Assembly (NCBI RefSeq): GCF_014334015.1
Contig: NZ_CP060488.1
Location: 4,050,501 to 4,114,500, forward strand
Direction: 5' to 3'
DNA from: Bacteroides sp. M10
Lineage (GTDB): Bacteria > Bacteroidota > Bacteroidia > Bacteroidales > Bacteroidaceae
DNA: 64,000 bases
Shown here: piece after piece, positions 27,652 to 36,303 of the stretch
Position numbering within the stretch: position 1 is the stretch's first letter
How the letters are laid out: the number at the start of each line of letters is the position of its first letter
The notes under the pieces: model-generated
Told to the model about the DNA's origin: nothing
Seen by the model: the letters and a program-made list of their open reading frames with translations, nothing else
The model's database searches: none
Made by a program: the position numbers and the translations under genes

Positions 27652-29058
27652 ATGAATAGATTGATACGAATAGCGCTTACATTTTTACTTGTAATGACTT
27701 CAGGAGTTATACAGGCAGAAATTGTCATCTATCCGGTGCCACAAGGCATCTACTATGCCCGCCACAATGACGATTATACAGTAAAAGTACGGCAAGTGGG
27801 TGAAAAAGATTGGGTAGACCTTTATGAATATAATGTAAAGGTGGATATGGATACCAAGTCGGATGCAACCATGGTACAGTTTGATTTTTCCGGTAAAGTG
27901 GAAGTGCTGGTGCAAAAGAATAACGGGGAACTCCGTTCAGCAGTAGTGCGTCCACTATCTAAAGGCATTCAGCCGGAGATAGACGGAAATTTTCTGCTGT
28001 TCACATTGGATAAACCACAAAAGCTCTCTGTAGAGTTCAACGGTGACCGTTTGAATAATCTGCATGTGTTTGCCAATCCGATCATTGAGAATGTGCCTGA
28101 TAAAAGTGATCCGAATGTGATGTATTTTGAGTCCGGCATACACGAACCCACTGATGTGGCAGGCAAATGCTTCCGTATTCCTTCCAACACGACTGTCTAT
28201 CTGGAAGGCGGAGCAGTGCTGAAAGGTTGCCTGACTTGCGACAGTGTAGAGAATGTAAAGATTCTCGGACACGGAATGTTGCTTGAACCGCAGCAGGGAA
28301 TATCGGTGGCATACTCCAAGAATATACTGATTGATGGAATTACAGTCGTTAACTCCCGTCACTATACAGTTTCCGGTGGACAATCACAGGGAATTACTAT
28401 CAAGAATCTGAAATCATTCAGTTATCAGGGTTGGAGTGACGGGTTGGATTTTATGTCTTGTTCGGATGTAGTGATTGATGATGTTTTTCTTCGTAATTCA
28501 GACGACTGTATAGCCATCTATACACATCGTTGGAATTATTATGGAGATTCTCGTAATATCCGTGTACTTAATTCTACACTATGGGCGGATATTGCTCACC
28601 CTATCAATATTGGTACGCATGGAAATACGAAAACAGGAGATGAGGTTTTAGAAGATATATTGTTCAAGAATATCGATATCTTGGAACATGATGAGGACGA
28701 TCGTGATTATCAAGGCTGCATGACTATTAATGTAGGAGATCACAATCTGGCACAAAACATCACTTTTGAGGATATTCGTGTGGAACATATCCAGGAAGGA
28801 CAGTTGTTTCATCTTCGGGTGATGTATAACCAAAAGTATAACACAGGTCCCGGCAGAGGTGTCAGAAACATAACGTTCCGTAATATTTCATGTACCGGGA
28901 AATATATCAATCCTTCTTTGATGGAAGGTTATGATAAGAATAGGAAGGTTGAGAATATTTTGTTTGAGAACATAATGTTGAACGGCAAACGGATCACTTC
29001 TTTGGAAGAACTGAATATAGATAAAAAAGATTTTGTAGGGAAGATACAGATAAAGTAG
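27652..29058 (+). CDS. GH28/GH49-like right-handed beta-helix glycosidase (copy 2)
   Basis: 468 residues with a signal peptide ending near VIQA. Domain plan and motifs follow copy 1 at 8673: beta-sandwich to about residue 145, then parallel beta-helix with GWSDGLDF, RNSDDCIAIYTHRWNYYG and a HPINIGTHGN segment. The GHG of copy 1 is THG here. It starts 14 bases after the alginate-lyase-like lipoprotein and closes module A. The two copies bracket the module, suggesting duplication or acquisition of two related activities, perhaps on differently substituted substrate. Exact GH family unresolved. Confidence 0.75.
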   Translation: MNRLIRIALTFLLVMTSGVIQAEIVIYPVPQGIYYARHNDDYTVKVRQVGEKDWVDLYEYNVKVDMDTKSDATMVQFDFSGKVEVLVQKNNGELRSAVVRPLSKGIQPEIDGNFLLFTLDKPQKLSVEFNGDRLNNLHVFANPIIENVPDKSDPNVMYFESGIHEPTDVAGKCFRIPSNTTVYLEGGAVLKGCLTCDSVENVKILGHGMLLEPQQGISVAYSKNILIDGITVVNSRHYTVSGGQSQGITIKNLKSFSYQGWSDGLDFMSCSDVVIDDVFLRNSDDCIAIYTHRWNYYGDSRNIRVLNSTLWADIAHPINIGTHGNTKTGDEVLEDILFKNIDILEHDEDDRDYQGCMTINVGDHNLAQNITFEDIRVEHIQEGQLFHLRVMYNQKYNTGPGRGVRNITFRNISCTGKYINPSLMEGYDKNRKVENILFENIMLNGKRITSLEELNIDKKDFVGKIQIK

Positions 29059-29082
29059 CTAACAAATAAAAGATTGTGCTGA

Positions 29083-29187
29083 TTTTACCCTCACACTCTC
29101 ACCCGACTCTCAATCTCTTTATCCATCGTACTTTCGTGGGTGAGGGTAAAGGTGAGGGTAGTGTGAGGGTAAAATTTACCCTCACAC
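29083..29187. repeat. TACCCTCACAC inverted-repeat cluster between converging genes
   Basis: The 459-base gap between the GH28-like gene and uxuA contains TTTTACCCTCACAC at 29083-29096, GGGTGAGGGTAAAGG near 29138-29152, and a near-perfect palindrome at 29161-29187 with 13-base arms and one central base. The arms can pair in several ways. It could act as a two-way terminator between the converging units. Confidence 0.65.
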
Positions 29188-29349
29188 TGCCGACGCTTAC
29201 CAAATGATATGAGTATGCATTGGCATTGAAAGGTTTAGCTATTGAGAGGACAGTCCGCTGTATTTTATTGTATCGGAATTATAGGATCATAACTAAAAGT
29301 CCGGAGGAATAGTCGTTTCTTGCCTTTGAGATAGAATTTACCTGCTTTA

Positions 29350-29463
29350 GAAACTATAGTTTCCCGCTATTGGAACTGGAGTTTCGAGCCTTTGGAACTA
29401 AAGTTTCAAGGCGGGAAACCATCAGTTTCGTGCCTCGAAACAAAATGTTTCCCGCCTTGAAAC
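29350..29463. repeat. Six-unit array of 22-bp palindromic repeats
   Basis: Units with the form G(A/G)AAC-N4/5-GTTTC start at 29350, 29372, 29394, 29415, 29437 and 29459, at steps of 22, 22, 21, 22 and 22 bases. All but the last, partial unit carry both half-sites. Linkers such as GAGCCTTT and CCCGCCTT also resemble one another. It is not coding and lies just 3' of uxuA. The unit length matches the arrays at 10186 and 61760, though the sequence differs. Confidence 0.75.
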
Positions 29464-29517
29464 AAATAATGAGGTTATTGCTCTGACGAAGCTCTGACTA
29501 TATCAGCACTGTGATGA

Positions 29518-30705
29518 TTATAATATTATCTGTCGTTTTTTCTCATCATCTACTACAGCCATCATTCCCTCTACTTGTGCAAGAGCCAGCATACGTCCGT
29601 GAAAAGAATATCCCGGGTTGTAGCCTTTATCTTCATCTCCCAGCATCATTCGTCCGTGGTCTACACGCATCGGTAATCCCGGATTCTCATTTTCGAAGAT
29701 ACGGATAAGGTCAATCAGATGTCCTCTTCCCGTGAGATGGGAGCTTTCAATAAAGTTTCCACCTTGCATGGCAGCCGTGCTGCGCAGATGTACGAAATGA
29801 GTCCTTTTGACAAATTTCTTGGCCAACTCACGTGTATCATTATGTTCGCCTGCACTCAAAGAGCCTGCACAGAAAGTCAACCCGTTATGAGGATTATTTA
29901 CGGCATTCAAGAACCATTCAATATCACTTTCATTGGTAACAATACGTGGTAAACCTAATACCTGAAATGGAGGGTCATCGGGATGTACGCACATATTAAC
30001 TCCATATTCTTCGCATACGGGCATGATGGCAGATAAGAAGTAGCGCATATTCTCACGCAAAGTATCCCGGTCTATATCTTTGTACAGGGCGAGTAACCGC
30101 TTGAAGATGGCAACCGGATTTTTATCTCCTTCCTTGATATTACCGTTGACAAAACCTTGTGTCTTGACAATGATTGTATCAATCAGGGCATCTTTCTCTT
30201 CTTCTGTGATAACCTTATCCAATTCGGCAACTTTCCGAAGTTCTTCTTCGGTATAATCTTTTTCTGCTCCTTCACGTTCCAGAATTCGAATATCGAAATA
30301 AGCAAAACGGACACGGTCGTAATACAGGGAACTGGTACCATCCGGCCAAGGGTGTTGCAAGTCTGTACGTATCCAGTCGATAACGGGCATGAAGTTGTAA
30401 CATACTGTCTTTATACCGCATTTACCCAAATTGGCAAGGCTTACTTTATAGTTCTCAATCAACTGTTCACGTTCTGCTCCTGCATATTTGATTGCTTCGC
30501 ATACAGGAAGACTTTCCACTACCGACCAACGTAAACCATAAGATTCGATATATGATTTCAAATTGTTAATAGCTTCTACTGTCCATATTTCACCATTCGG
30601 TACATCATGCAGGGCAGTGACAATCCCTTCTACCCCTATTTGTCGGAGCATCGGCAAAGTTATCTTATCCTTTTTTCCGAACCATCTCCAAGTCTTTTCC
30701 ATCAT
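29518..30705 (-). CDS. uxuA: Mannonate dehydratase
   Basis: 395 residues, the usual size for UxuA (E. coli about 394). The N-terminus MEKTWRWFGKKDKITLPMLRQIG and the metal-site region with 'MCVHPDDPPFQVLGLPRIV' and 'HFVHLRS' are characteristic, as is the C-terminal 'MRVDHGRMM'. The enzyme dehydrates D-mannonate to 2-keto-3-deoxygluconate in the cytoplasm, in the glucuronate pathway. It lies 35 bases downstream of the SDR gene on the same strand and should be co-transcribed. Start may be ATG 30705 or 30702. Confidence 0.95.
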   Translation of the reverse strand: MMEKTWRWFGKKDKITLPMLRQIGVEGIVTALHDVPNGEIWTVEAINNLKSYIESYGLRWSVVESLPVCEAIKYAGAEREQLIENYKVSLANLGKCGIKTVCYNFMPVIDWIRTDLQHPWPDGTSSLYYDRVRFAYFDIRILEREGAEKDYTEEELRKVAELDKVITEEEKDALIDTIIVKTQGFVNGNIKEGDKNPVAIFKRLLALYKDIDRDTLRENMRYFLSAIMPVCEEYGVNMCVHPDDPPFQVLGLPRIVTNESDIEWFLNAVNNPHNGLTFCAGSLSAGEHNDTRELAKKFVKRTHFVHLRSTAAMQGGNFIESSHLTGRGHLIDLIRIFENENPGLPMRVDHGRMMLGDEDKGYNPGYSFHGRMLALAQVEGMMAVVDDEKKRQIIL

Positions 30706-30740
30706 AGTCTTTCTCTTTATAACAGGCTATTATTTATTGC

Positions 30741-31556
30741 TTAAACTCCGCTGAATGCACTGAAACCACCATCAATAGGTAACATTGCTCCGGTTACGAA
30801 GCTAGCGGCTTCACTACACAGGAAATGCACTGCACCATTCAACTCTTTAATATCACCAAAACGTTTCATTGGAGTTTTAGCCAATACTTTCTTGCTTCTA
30901 TCTGTCAGTGAACCATCTGGATTGATGAGTACACGACGGTTTTGGTCGCCGATGAAGAAGCCCGGTGCAATAGCGTTTACACGGATACCATCACCGTATT
31001 TAAGCGCCATTTCACTTGCCAGCCATTGAGTGAAATTGGCTACGGCAGTTTTTGCAGCCGAATATCCCGGTACACGGGTGATAGCGCTGTATGCTGCCAT
31101 TGAGGATACATTAATGATACATCCTTTGCCTTGTTTTGCCATTACTTTACCGAATATCATAGACGGATAGACTGTCCCATTCATATTCAGATTAGTCACT
31201 TTTTCCCAGCAGGAAATATCCATATCATAGAAGTGTTGATCCGGCTCAAGGGTAGCTCCCGGCATATTGCCACCGGCAATGTTCAATAGAATATCGATCT
31301 GTCCCCATTTAGCTACGATTTCTTCGGCTACTTTCTCCAGGCTGGCGATGTCAAGTACATTACCGATGATACCGATTACATCGTCACCGTATTGTTTAAG
31401 TTCAGCCACACGGTTGTCCAGTTGCTCCTGACGAATGTCAATAGCTACTACTTTTGCTCCCTGCTGTACAAAGTGTTGGGCAATATTTCCGCCCAGTACA
31501 CCACCTGCTCCGGTAATAACAGCAACTTTACCGGCAATACTAAATAATTCGTTCAT
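30741..31556 (-). CDS. SDR-family oxidoreductase, probable D-mannonate oxidoreductase (UxuB function)
   Basis: The open frame extends to a TTG at 31568, but ATG 31556 (MNELFSIAGK) is the natural start, giving 271 residues. The Rossmann motif TGAGGVLG lies at 15-22, NIAGG near 92-96, and the catalytic Ser near 151, with Y165 and K169 in GYSAAK. Its pairing with uxuA points to reduction of fructuronate to mannonate, as in SDR-type enzymes that replace the classical UxuB. A KduD-like role in unsaturated uronate metabolism is the main alternative. Divergent AraC regulator upstream. Confidence 0.85.
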   Translation of the reverse strand: MNELFSIAGKVAVITGAGGVLGGNIAQHFVQQGAKVVAIDIRQEQLDNRVAELKQYGDDVIGIIGNVLDIASLEKVAEEIVAKWGQIDILLNIAGGNMPGATLEPDQHFYDMDISCWEKVTNLNMNGTVYPSMIFGKVMAKQGKGCIINVSSMAAYSAITRVPGYSAAKTAVANFTQWLASEMALKYGDGIRVNAIAPGFFIGDQNRRVLINPDGSLTDRSKKVLAKTPMKRFGDIKELNGAVHFLCSEAASFVTGAMLPIDGGFSAFSGV

Positions 31557-31585
31557 GGTTTCTATCAAATGTTTTTATGAATGAT

Positions 31586-31630
31586 GCAAAAATAGCGGGT
31601 TTTTATACATGCTATGATGCGTATTTTTGC
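31586..31630. promoter_or_regulatory. Divergent promoter region with symmetric 9-bp inverted repeat
   Basis: GCAAAAATA at 31586-31594 and TATTTTTGC at 31622-31630 are perfect inverted copies. The left arm read on the minus strand is a TAnnTTTG -7 box (31587-31594) that would serve the SDR-uxuA operon. Symmetry around about 31608 suggests an operator for the adjacent AraC protein. Confidence 0.55.
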
Positions 31631-31642
31631 AAGATATTTACC

Positions 31643-31650
31643 TATCTTTG
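31643..31650 (+). promoter_or_regulatory. -7 box (TATCTTTG) of the AraC regulator gene
   Basis: It matches TAnnTTTG and predicts a start near 31657. This rules out the in-frame upstream start at 31577 and favours ATG 31676, which has an AAAAAGGAG ribosome site 5 bases before it. Confidence 0.6.
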
Positions 31651-31675
31651 CAAAAGCAGTTTAAAAAGGAGATTT

Positions 31676-32557
31676 ATGAAGAAGATAATGAATGAGAAGT
31701 TGACTATAACGACTTCCAATCCCGTCCGTGCCCGCTTTTATGAATATCCGCGTTTCACATATCCGTGGCATTTTCATAGTGAGTATGAAATTATCTATGT
31801 AGAGAAGGGAGAGGGGGATTGTCTGGTGGGTGACAGCATTATCTCCTATTCAAAAGGTGATTTGATTCTTTTCGGTTCCGAACTGCCTCATAGTATGCAA
31901 AGTCCACCGGACGACGGGGAAGAATCTGATAACGAAGAAAAATCCGAACTGAAAGTAAGAGGAGTCAATATTCAGTTTGAGAAAGACTTTATGCATTATT
32001 CTATTTCTCAATACTCCCAGTTTATTCCTATCAGGAATTTATTGGAGGATGCTTGCAGAGGAATAAAATTCACAATTACCCGTTCGGGGAAAATCATTAA
32101 GTTATTGAAACAGATTCCTTCTGCTAAAGGAGCAGATCAAATTATCCTGTTGCTTTCACTTTTACAGATGATGGCTATCAGCAATCATAAGAAATATCTG
32201 ACTACTTCTCATTATACTCCGTCCCCTTCGATTATGCGTAATGAAAGAATGGAAAAGGTGATTGCCTATTTGAATAAACATTATACCGAGTCTATCGGTC
32301 TGGATGAAATTGCTTCTTATACAGCGATGAACCCTACTGCTTTCTGCCGATACTTTAAAGAAAACACAGGAAAGACATTCAAAGAGTATGTGCTTGATAT
32401 GCGTATCGGATATGCTTGTAAACTATTAAATAGTAGTATGATGAATATATCTCAAATCAGTGCTACTTGCGGATTTGAATCACCTGTACATTTTAACCGC
32501 ATTTTTAAAAGGGTGACAGGAATGACGCCGACTTTATATAGAGAGCAGATGGAATAA
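31676..32557 (+). CDS. AraC-family regulator with cupin-like sensing domain
   Basis: 293 residues from ATG 31676, chosen because a strong AAGGAG ribosome site and a -7 box lie between it and the frame's earlier start. The N-terminal half is a cupin (RFTYPWHFHSEYEIIYVEKGEGDCLVGD, then SYSKGDLILFGSELPHSM), likely to bind a small metabolite in the cytoplasm. The C-terminal 100 residues form the two-HTH AraC domain (LDEIASYTAMNPTAFCRYFKENTGKTFKEYV ... ISATCGFESPVHFNRIFKRVTGMTP). Divergent from the SDR-uxuA operon, it probably controls it in response to a uronate intermediate (inference). Confidence 0.88.
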   Translation: MKKIMNEKLTITTSNPVRARFYEYPRFTYPWHFHSEYEIIYVEKGEGDCLVGDSIISYSKGDLILFGSELPHSMQSPPDDGEESDNEEKSELKVRGVNIQFEKDFMHYSISQYSQFIPIRNLLEDACRGIKFTITRSGKIIKLLKQIPSAKGADQIILLLSLLQMMAISNHKKYLTTSHYTPSPSIMRNERMEKVIAYLNKHYTESIGLDEIASYTAMNPTAFCRYFKENTGKTFKEYVLDMRIGYACKLLNSSMMNISQISATCGFESPVHFNRIFKRVTGMTPTLYREQME

Positions 32558-32642
32558 GCTTTTCAGGCAATAAACATTTGAGTATAATTTCTTCCTCGTT
32601 CGTATATAATAGGAAAGATGAATAAACATGAACGTAAATAGA

Positions 32643-34580
32643 ATGAAGAAAAGAATTTTGCTTTTGTTGCTGGTGATACCGGCATTGGTGAAAGCGCAAG
32701 ATGTGATGACAGAAACCCGTCAGGAACTGACGTCTCCTGATGGAGCTTATCGTTTTACCTTTTATCAGCGCACGGTGGGAGAGGATAATGCACAAATGTA
32801 TTATACCTTGACTTATAAGAACCGTCCGGTGATTGAAGAAAGTAAATTGGGAGTTCTGATTGAGAATCAGTTGTTTGAGTCGGCATTGGGTATACCAAAT
32901 GATACCTGTCATTTTTGGTGTGAAAATCTGAAGTTGACAGCGACTGAACAACGAAAGGCGGATGAAACATGGAAGCCTGTATATGGTGAACGTGCGGAGA
33001 TTCGTGACTGCTACAATGAAATGATTTTGAAGTTTAAGAAGGGAGAAGGGAAAGGTAATAAAGACGGTGGCTATGATAAGCGTAAGAATTACTTTATGGA
33101 TATTATAGTTCGCGCCTATAATGAAGGGGTTGCTTTCCGCTATCATTTTCCGGAAATGACAAACGGACTTTTCTTACATATCGTCGGTGAGCAGACCAGC
33201 TTTACAATGCCTGAAGGAACGATGGCATATTACGAACGTTGGGCACAAGGACCTTGCGTACTTCGTCCGTTGGAAGGATGGGGCAAAGAGGAGAGTGAGC
33301 GTCCTTTGACCTTGAAACTGCCTGATGGATTATCTGTAGCTTTGTTGGAAGCGGAAATGGTGGATTATGTTCGTGGTAAATTCCGTTTATCGGCAGAGAA
33401 ACCTTCCACTTTGGAGACAAGCCTGTATAGTAGCGTTGATATTATTTCTCCTTACAGTACTCCGTGGCGTGTAATCATGGTTGGCGAACGTCCGGTCGAT
33501 TTAATTAATAATAATGATATTGTCTTGAATCTGAATCCGGCTTGCAAACTGGCTGATACTTCTTGGATCAAACCCGGGAAAGTATTCCGTTCGGGCGACT
33601 TGAAACAAGATAGAGTAAAAGCAGCCATTGACTTTGCGGCAGAACGCGGTATTCAGTATGTGCACATGGATGCAGGCTGGTACGGACCGGAAATGAAAAT
33701 GAGTTCGGACGCTACTACTGTTTCTCCTGATAAAGACCTTGATATACCCGCTTTGTGTAAATATGCCGAATCGAAAGGAATCGGACTCATGGTGTATGTC
33801 AATCAGCGTGCATTAGTGCAGCAGTTGGATACTCTGTTGCCTTTGTATAAAAAATGGGGATTGAAAGGTATCAAGTTCGGTTTTGTACAGATAGGTAATC
33901 AGCGTTGGAGTACCTGGCTGCATGAAGCTGTCCGTAAATGTGGAGAATACGGTCTGATGGTAGATATTCATGACGAATATCGTCCGACAGGTTTCAGTCG
34001 TACTTATCCTAACCTGATGACACAGGAGGGTATTCGTGGAAATGAAGAAATGCCGGATGCCACACATAATACGACTCTTCCTTTCACCCGCTATCTGGCA
34101 GGTGCAGGAGACTATACGCTTTGCTATTTCAATAATCGGGTGAAGAATACGAAAGCACATCAGTTGGCGATGGCAGCTGTGTATTACAGTCCTTTGCAAT
34201 TTATGTTTTGGTATGACAGACCGGAATTCTACCAGGGAGAAGAAGAACTGGAATTTTGGAAAGCAATTCCGAGTGTATGGGATGACAGCCGCGCGTTAGA
34301 TGGAGAAATTGGTGAATATATCGTTCAAGCACGTCGTTCGGGGAATGACTGGTTTGTAGGAGCAATGACGAATACGGAAGCCCGCACAATTACATTGACT
34401 ACGGATTTTCTGGAATCGGGTAAGAAGTATATGCTTCACCTGTACGAAGATGATGACAAGCTGAAGACACGGACGAAAGTACGCAGTACTCATAAGAAGA
34501 TAAAAGCCGGAGATAGGCTTGTTTTGAAGCTAAAAGCAAGTGGCGGAGCTGCATTGCATTTCACTCCACTGGGAAAATAA
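32643..34580 (+). CDS. GH97-family protein with a Gly at the nucleophile position
   Basis: 645 residues from ATG 32643 (MKKRILLLLLVIPALVKAQ signal peptide); ATG 32628 is an alternative. The layout is GH97: N-terminal beta-sandwich, central (beta/alpha)8 barrel with 'YVHMDAGWYG' and 'HDEYRPTGFSRTYPNLMTQEGIRG', C-terminal beta domain. Retaining GH97 alpha-galactosidases have a K-x-D-F strand whose Asp is the nucleophile. Here the strand reads KFGFV (K411-V415), placing G413 there. The protein may therefore be an inverting variant, use another residue, or bind without hydrolysing. Substrate not assignable; alpha-linked galactose or arabinopyranose are family precedents. Confidence 0.85.
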   Translation: MKKRILLLLLVIPALVKAQDVMTETRQELTSPDGAYRFTFYQRTVGEDNAQMYYTLTYKNRPVIEESKLGVLIENQLFESALGIPNDTCHFWCENLKLTATEQRKADETWKPVYGERAEIRDCYNEMILKFKKGEGKGNKDGGYDKRKNYFMDIIVRAYNEGVAFRYHFPEMTNGLFLHIVGEQTSFTMPEGTMAYYERWAQGPCVLRPLEGWGKEESERPLTLKLPDGLSVALLEAEMVDYVRGKFRLSAEKPSTLETSLYSSVDIISPYSTPWRVIMVGERPVDLINNNDIVLNLNPACKLADTSWIKPGKVFRSGDLKQDRVKAAIDFAAERGIQYVHMDAGWYGPEMKMSSDATTVSPDKDLDIPALCKYAESKGIGLMVYVNQRALVQQLDTLLPLYKKWGLKGIKFGFVQIGNQRWSTWLHEAVRKCGEYGLMVDIHDEYRPTGFSRTYPNLMTQEGIRGNEEMPDATHNTTLPFTRYLAGAGDYTLCYFNNRVKNTKAHQLAMAAVYYSPLQFMFWYDRPEFYQGEEELEFWKAIPSVWDDSRALDGEIGEYIVQARRSGNDWFVGAMTNTEARTITLTTDFLESGKKYMLHLYEDDDKLKTRTKVRSTHKKIKAGDRLVLKLKASGGAALHFTPLGK

Positions 34581-34634
34581 ATTAGCTGTTTATAGATAAA
34601 TGCAACTATAATAAATGCAATTAAAAGAAGCATT

Positions 34635-36251
34635 ATGAAGAAATATTTTCTTGTTGTTTTGTTATCTCTGTTCATGCAGACTACCCGAGTTGCAGCAGCT
34701 CCCTGGCAGTGGTCCGTAGAAATAAAAGAGCTGATTTCAGAAGAGACAAACGCCCATCCTTCTGCCTATCTATGGATACCGGAAAACTGCAAACAAGTCC
34801 GTGCCGTCATCATTGGGCAACATAATATGACCGAAGAGACAATTTTCGAGCATCCTGAATTTCGGAAGGATATGGGTAAATTGGGAATTGCAGAGATATG
34901 GATCACTCCCGGAATAGACCAACGCTGGGATGTGACAAAAGGTACCCGGCAAATCTTTGAAACAATGATGAAGAACTTGTCTGAAATAAGCGGATATACA
35001 GAATTGGAGTTTGCTCCGGTCATCCCTATCGGACACTCGGCAATGGCTACTTATCCGTGGAACTTTGCCGCCTGGAATCCCGAACGTACATTGGCTGTAC
35101 TCTCTATTCACGGTGATTCTCCCAGAACTCATTTGACAGGTTACGGGCGTGCGAATTTGGATTGGGGAACCCGTACGATTGAAGGTATCCCTTCATTAAT
35201 GGTAATGGGAGAGGACGAATGGTGGGAAGACCGGTTGATAACCTCTTTCGATTATCGTTGTGAATATCCGAATGCTCCCCTTTCATTTCTTGCTGATGCA
35301 GGACATGGACATTTCGACATATCCGATGAATTGATTGATTATCTTTCTCTTTTTCTAAAAAAGGCAGTGGAATACCGGTTGCCGAAACATTCGTCATCGG
35401 ATATTCCGGTTCAGTTAATTCCGGTAGAAGCAAAGAATGGCTGGCTGGCAGACCGTTGGCGAAAGAATGAAAAGCCTACAGCCGAAGCCGCTTCCTATGA
35501 TAAGTATGAAGGAGACAAGCACCATGCATTTTGGTATTTTGATAAGGAAATGGCAGATGCCACAGAAAAATATTACGCTAATGAGCGTGGAAAGACAGAA
35601 CAGTATATAGGCTTTGAGCAAAAAGGAAAACTGATAACTTTCAATCCGAAATCCCATGTACGTATGTCTCCTTCTTTTCAACCCGAAGCGGACGGAGTCA
35701 CTTTCCACTTGAAAGCAGTGTACACAGATACGTTAAGGAACGAATATTCAAAAAAACACAGTACACGTCCCATTCGAATGTCGAGAATTTGCGGTCCGGT
35801 GGAAGTGGTGAATGATACAACTTTTACTGTTCGTTTCTATCGGATGGGATTGGATAATCCAAAACGTACAGGAGGCATCTGTCTGATGGCTTCCGTAAAA
35901 CAGGATCATAAATACCGGAGTGCCGTTCAGCAGGTAGAGATTCGTATTCCTTACCGGAATAAGGAAGGGATACCCCAACGTATAATTTTCCCGAAACTAT
36001 CCGATGTAAAGGCTTCAGTGAAAGAAAAAAGTTTAAAAGGAACTGCTGACTCCGGCCTTCCGGTTTACTATTATGTAAAAGAAGGGCCGGCAGAGATAAA
36101 GAGGGATAAACTGGTATTGACTAAAATTCCCCCGCGTGCAAAATTTCCGGTAAAGGTGACAGTGGTAGCTTGGCAATATGGGCGTAGCGGAGAACCAAAA
36201 GTGCAGACTGCTGAAGCAGTAGAGCAGAGCTTTTATATTACCGCCCGTTAG
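34635..36251 (+). CDS. Secreted alpha/beta-hydrolase (esterase-like) protein
   Basis: 538 residues with a signal peptide ending near RVAAA. Residues about 35-250 have an alpha/beta-hydrolase layout: strand 'VRAVIIGQHNM', a nucleophile-elbow-like GHSAMATYPW with the Ser, 'LAVLSIHGD', and a late 'DAGHGHFD' offering the His. The remaining about 270 residues are beta-rich and unassigned. It lies 54 bases after GH97 and is likely in the same transcript. Removal of acyl groups from the glycan is a reasonable inference. A family number cannot be assigned from sequence alone. Confidence 0.65.
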   Translation: MKKYFLVVLLSLFMQTTRVAAAPWQWSVEIKELISEETNAHPSAYLWIPENCKQVRAVIIGQHNMTEETIFEHPEFRKDMGKLGIAEIWITPGIDQRWDVTKGTRQIFETMMKNLSEISGYTELEFAPVIPIGHSAMATYPWNFAAWNPERTLAVLSIHGDSPRTHLTGYGRANLDWGTRTIEGIPSLMVMGEDEWWEDRLITSFDYRCEYPNAPLSFLADAGHGHFDISDELIDYLSLFLKKAVEYRLPKHSSSDIPVQLIPVEAKNGWLADRWRKNEKPTAEAASYDKYEGDKHHAFWYFDKEMADATEKYYANERGKTEQYIGFEQKGKLITFNPKSHVRMSPSFQPEADGVTFHLKAVYTDTLRNEYSKKHSTRPIRMSRICGPVEVVNDTTFTVRFYRMGLDNPKRTGGICLMASVKQDHKYRSAVQQVEIRIPYRNKEGIPQRIIFPKLSDVKASVKEKSLKGTADSGLPVYYYVKEGPAEIKRDKLVLTKIPPRAKFPVKVTVVAWQYGRSGEPKVQTAEAVEQSFYITAR

Positions 36252-36261
36252 TTTGACAAAG

Positions 36262-36303
36262 AGATTGTTCAAGGAATCAGAGTACTAATTCCTTGAACAA
36301 TCT
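36262..36303. terminator. Bidirectional terminator between converging genes
   Basis: The arms 36262-36277 and 36288-36303 pair perfectly over 16 bases with a 10-base loop. The right arm lies inside the last codons of the minus-strand DUF3037 gene (stop at 36277-36279), so the terminator overlaps coding sequence. Confidence 0.8.

Noticed and set aside
29350..29463. CRISPR-like repeat array
   Set aside because: Units follow each other every 22 bases without unique spacers of 30 or more bases, and no cas gene is present.
31577..31675. N-terminal extension of the AraC regulator from ATG 31577
   Set aside because: A -7 box at 31643 and a strong ribosome site before ATG 31676 lie inside it, and the extension overlaps the divergent promoter.
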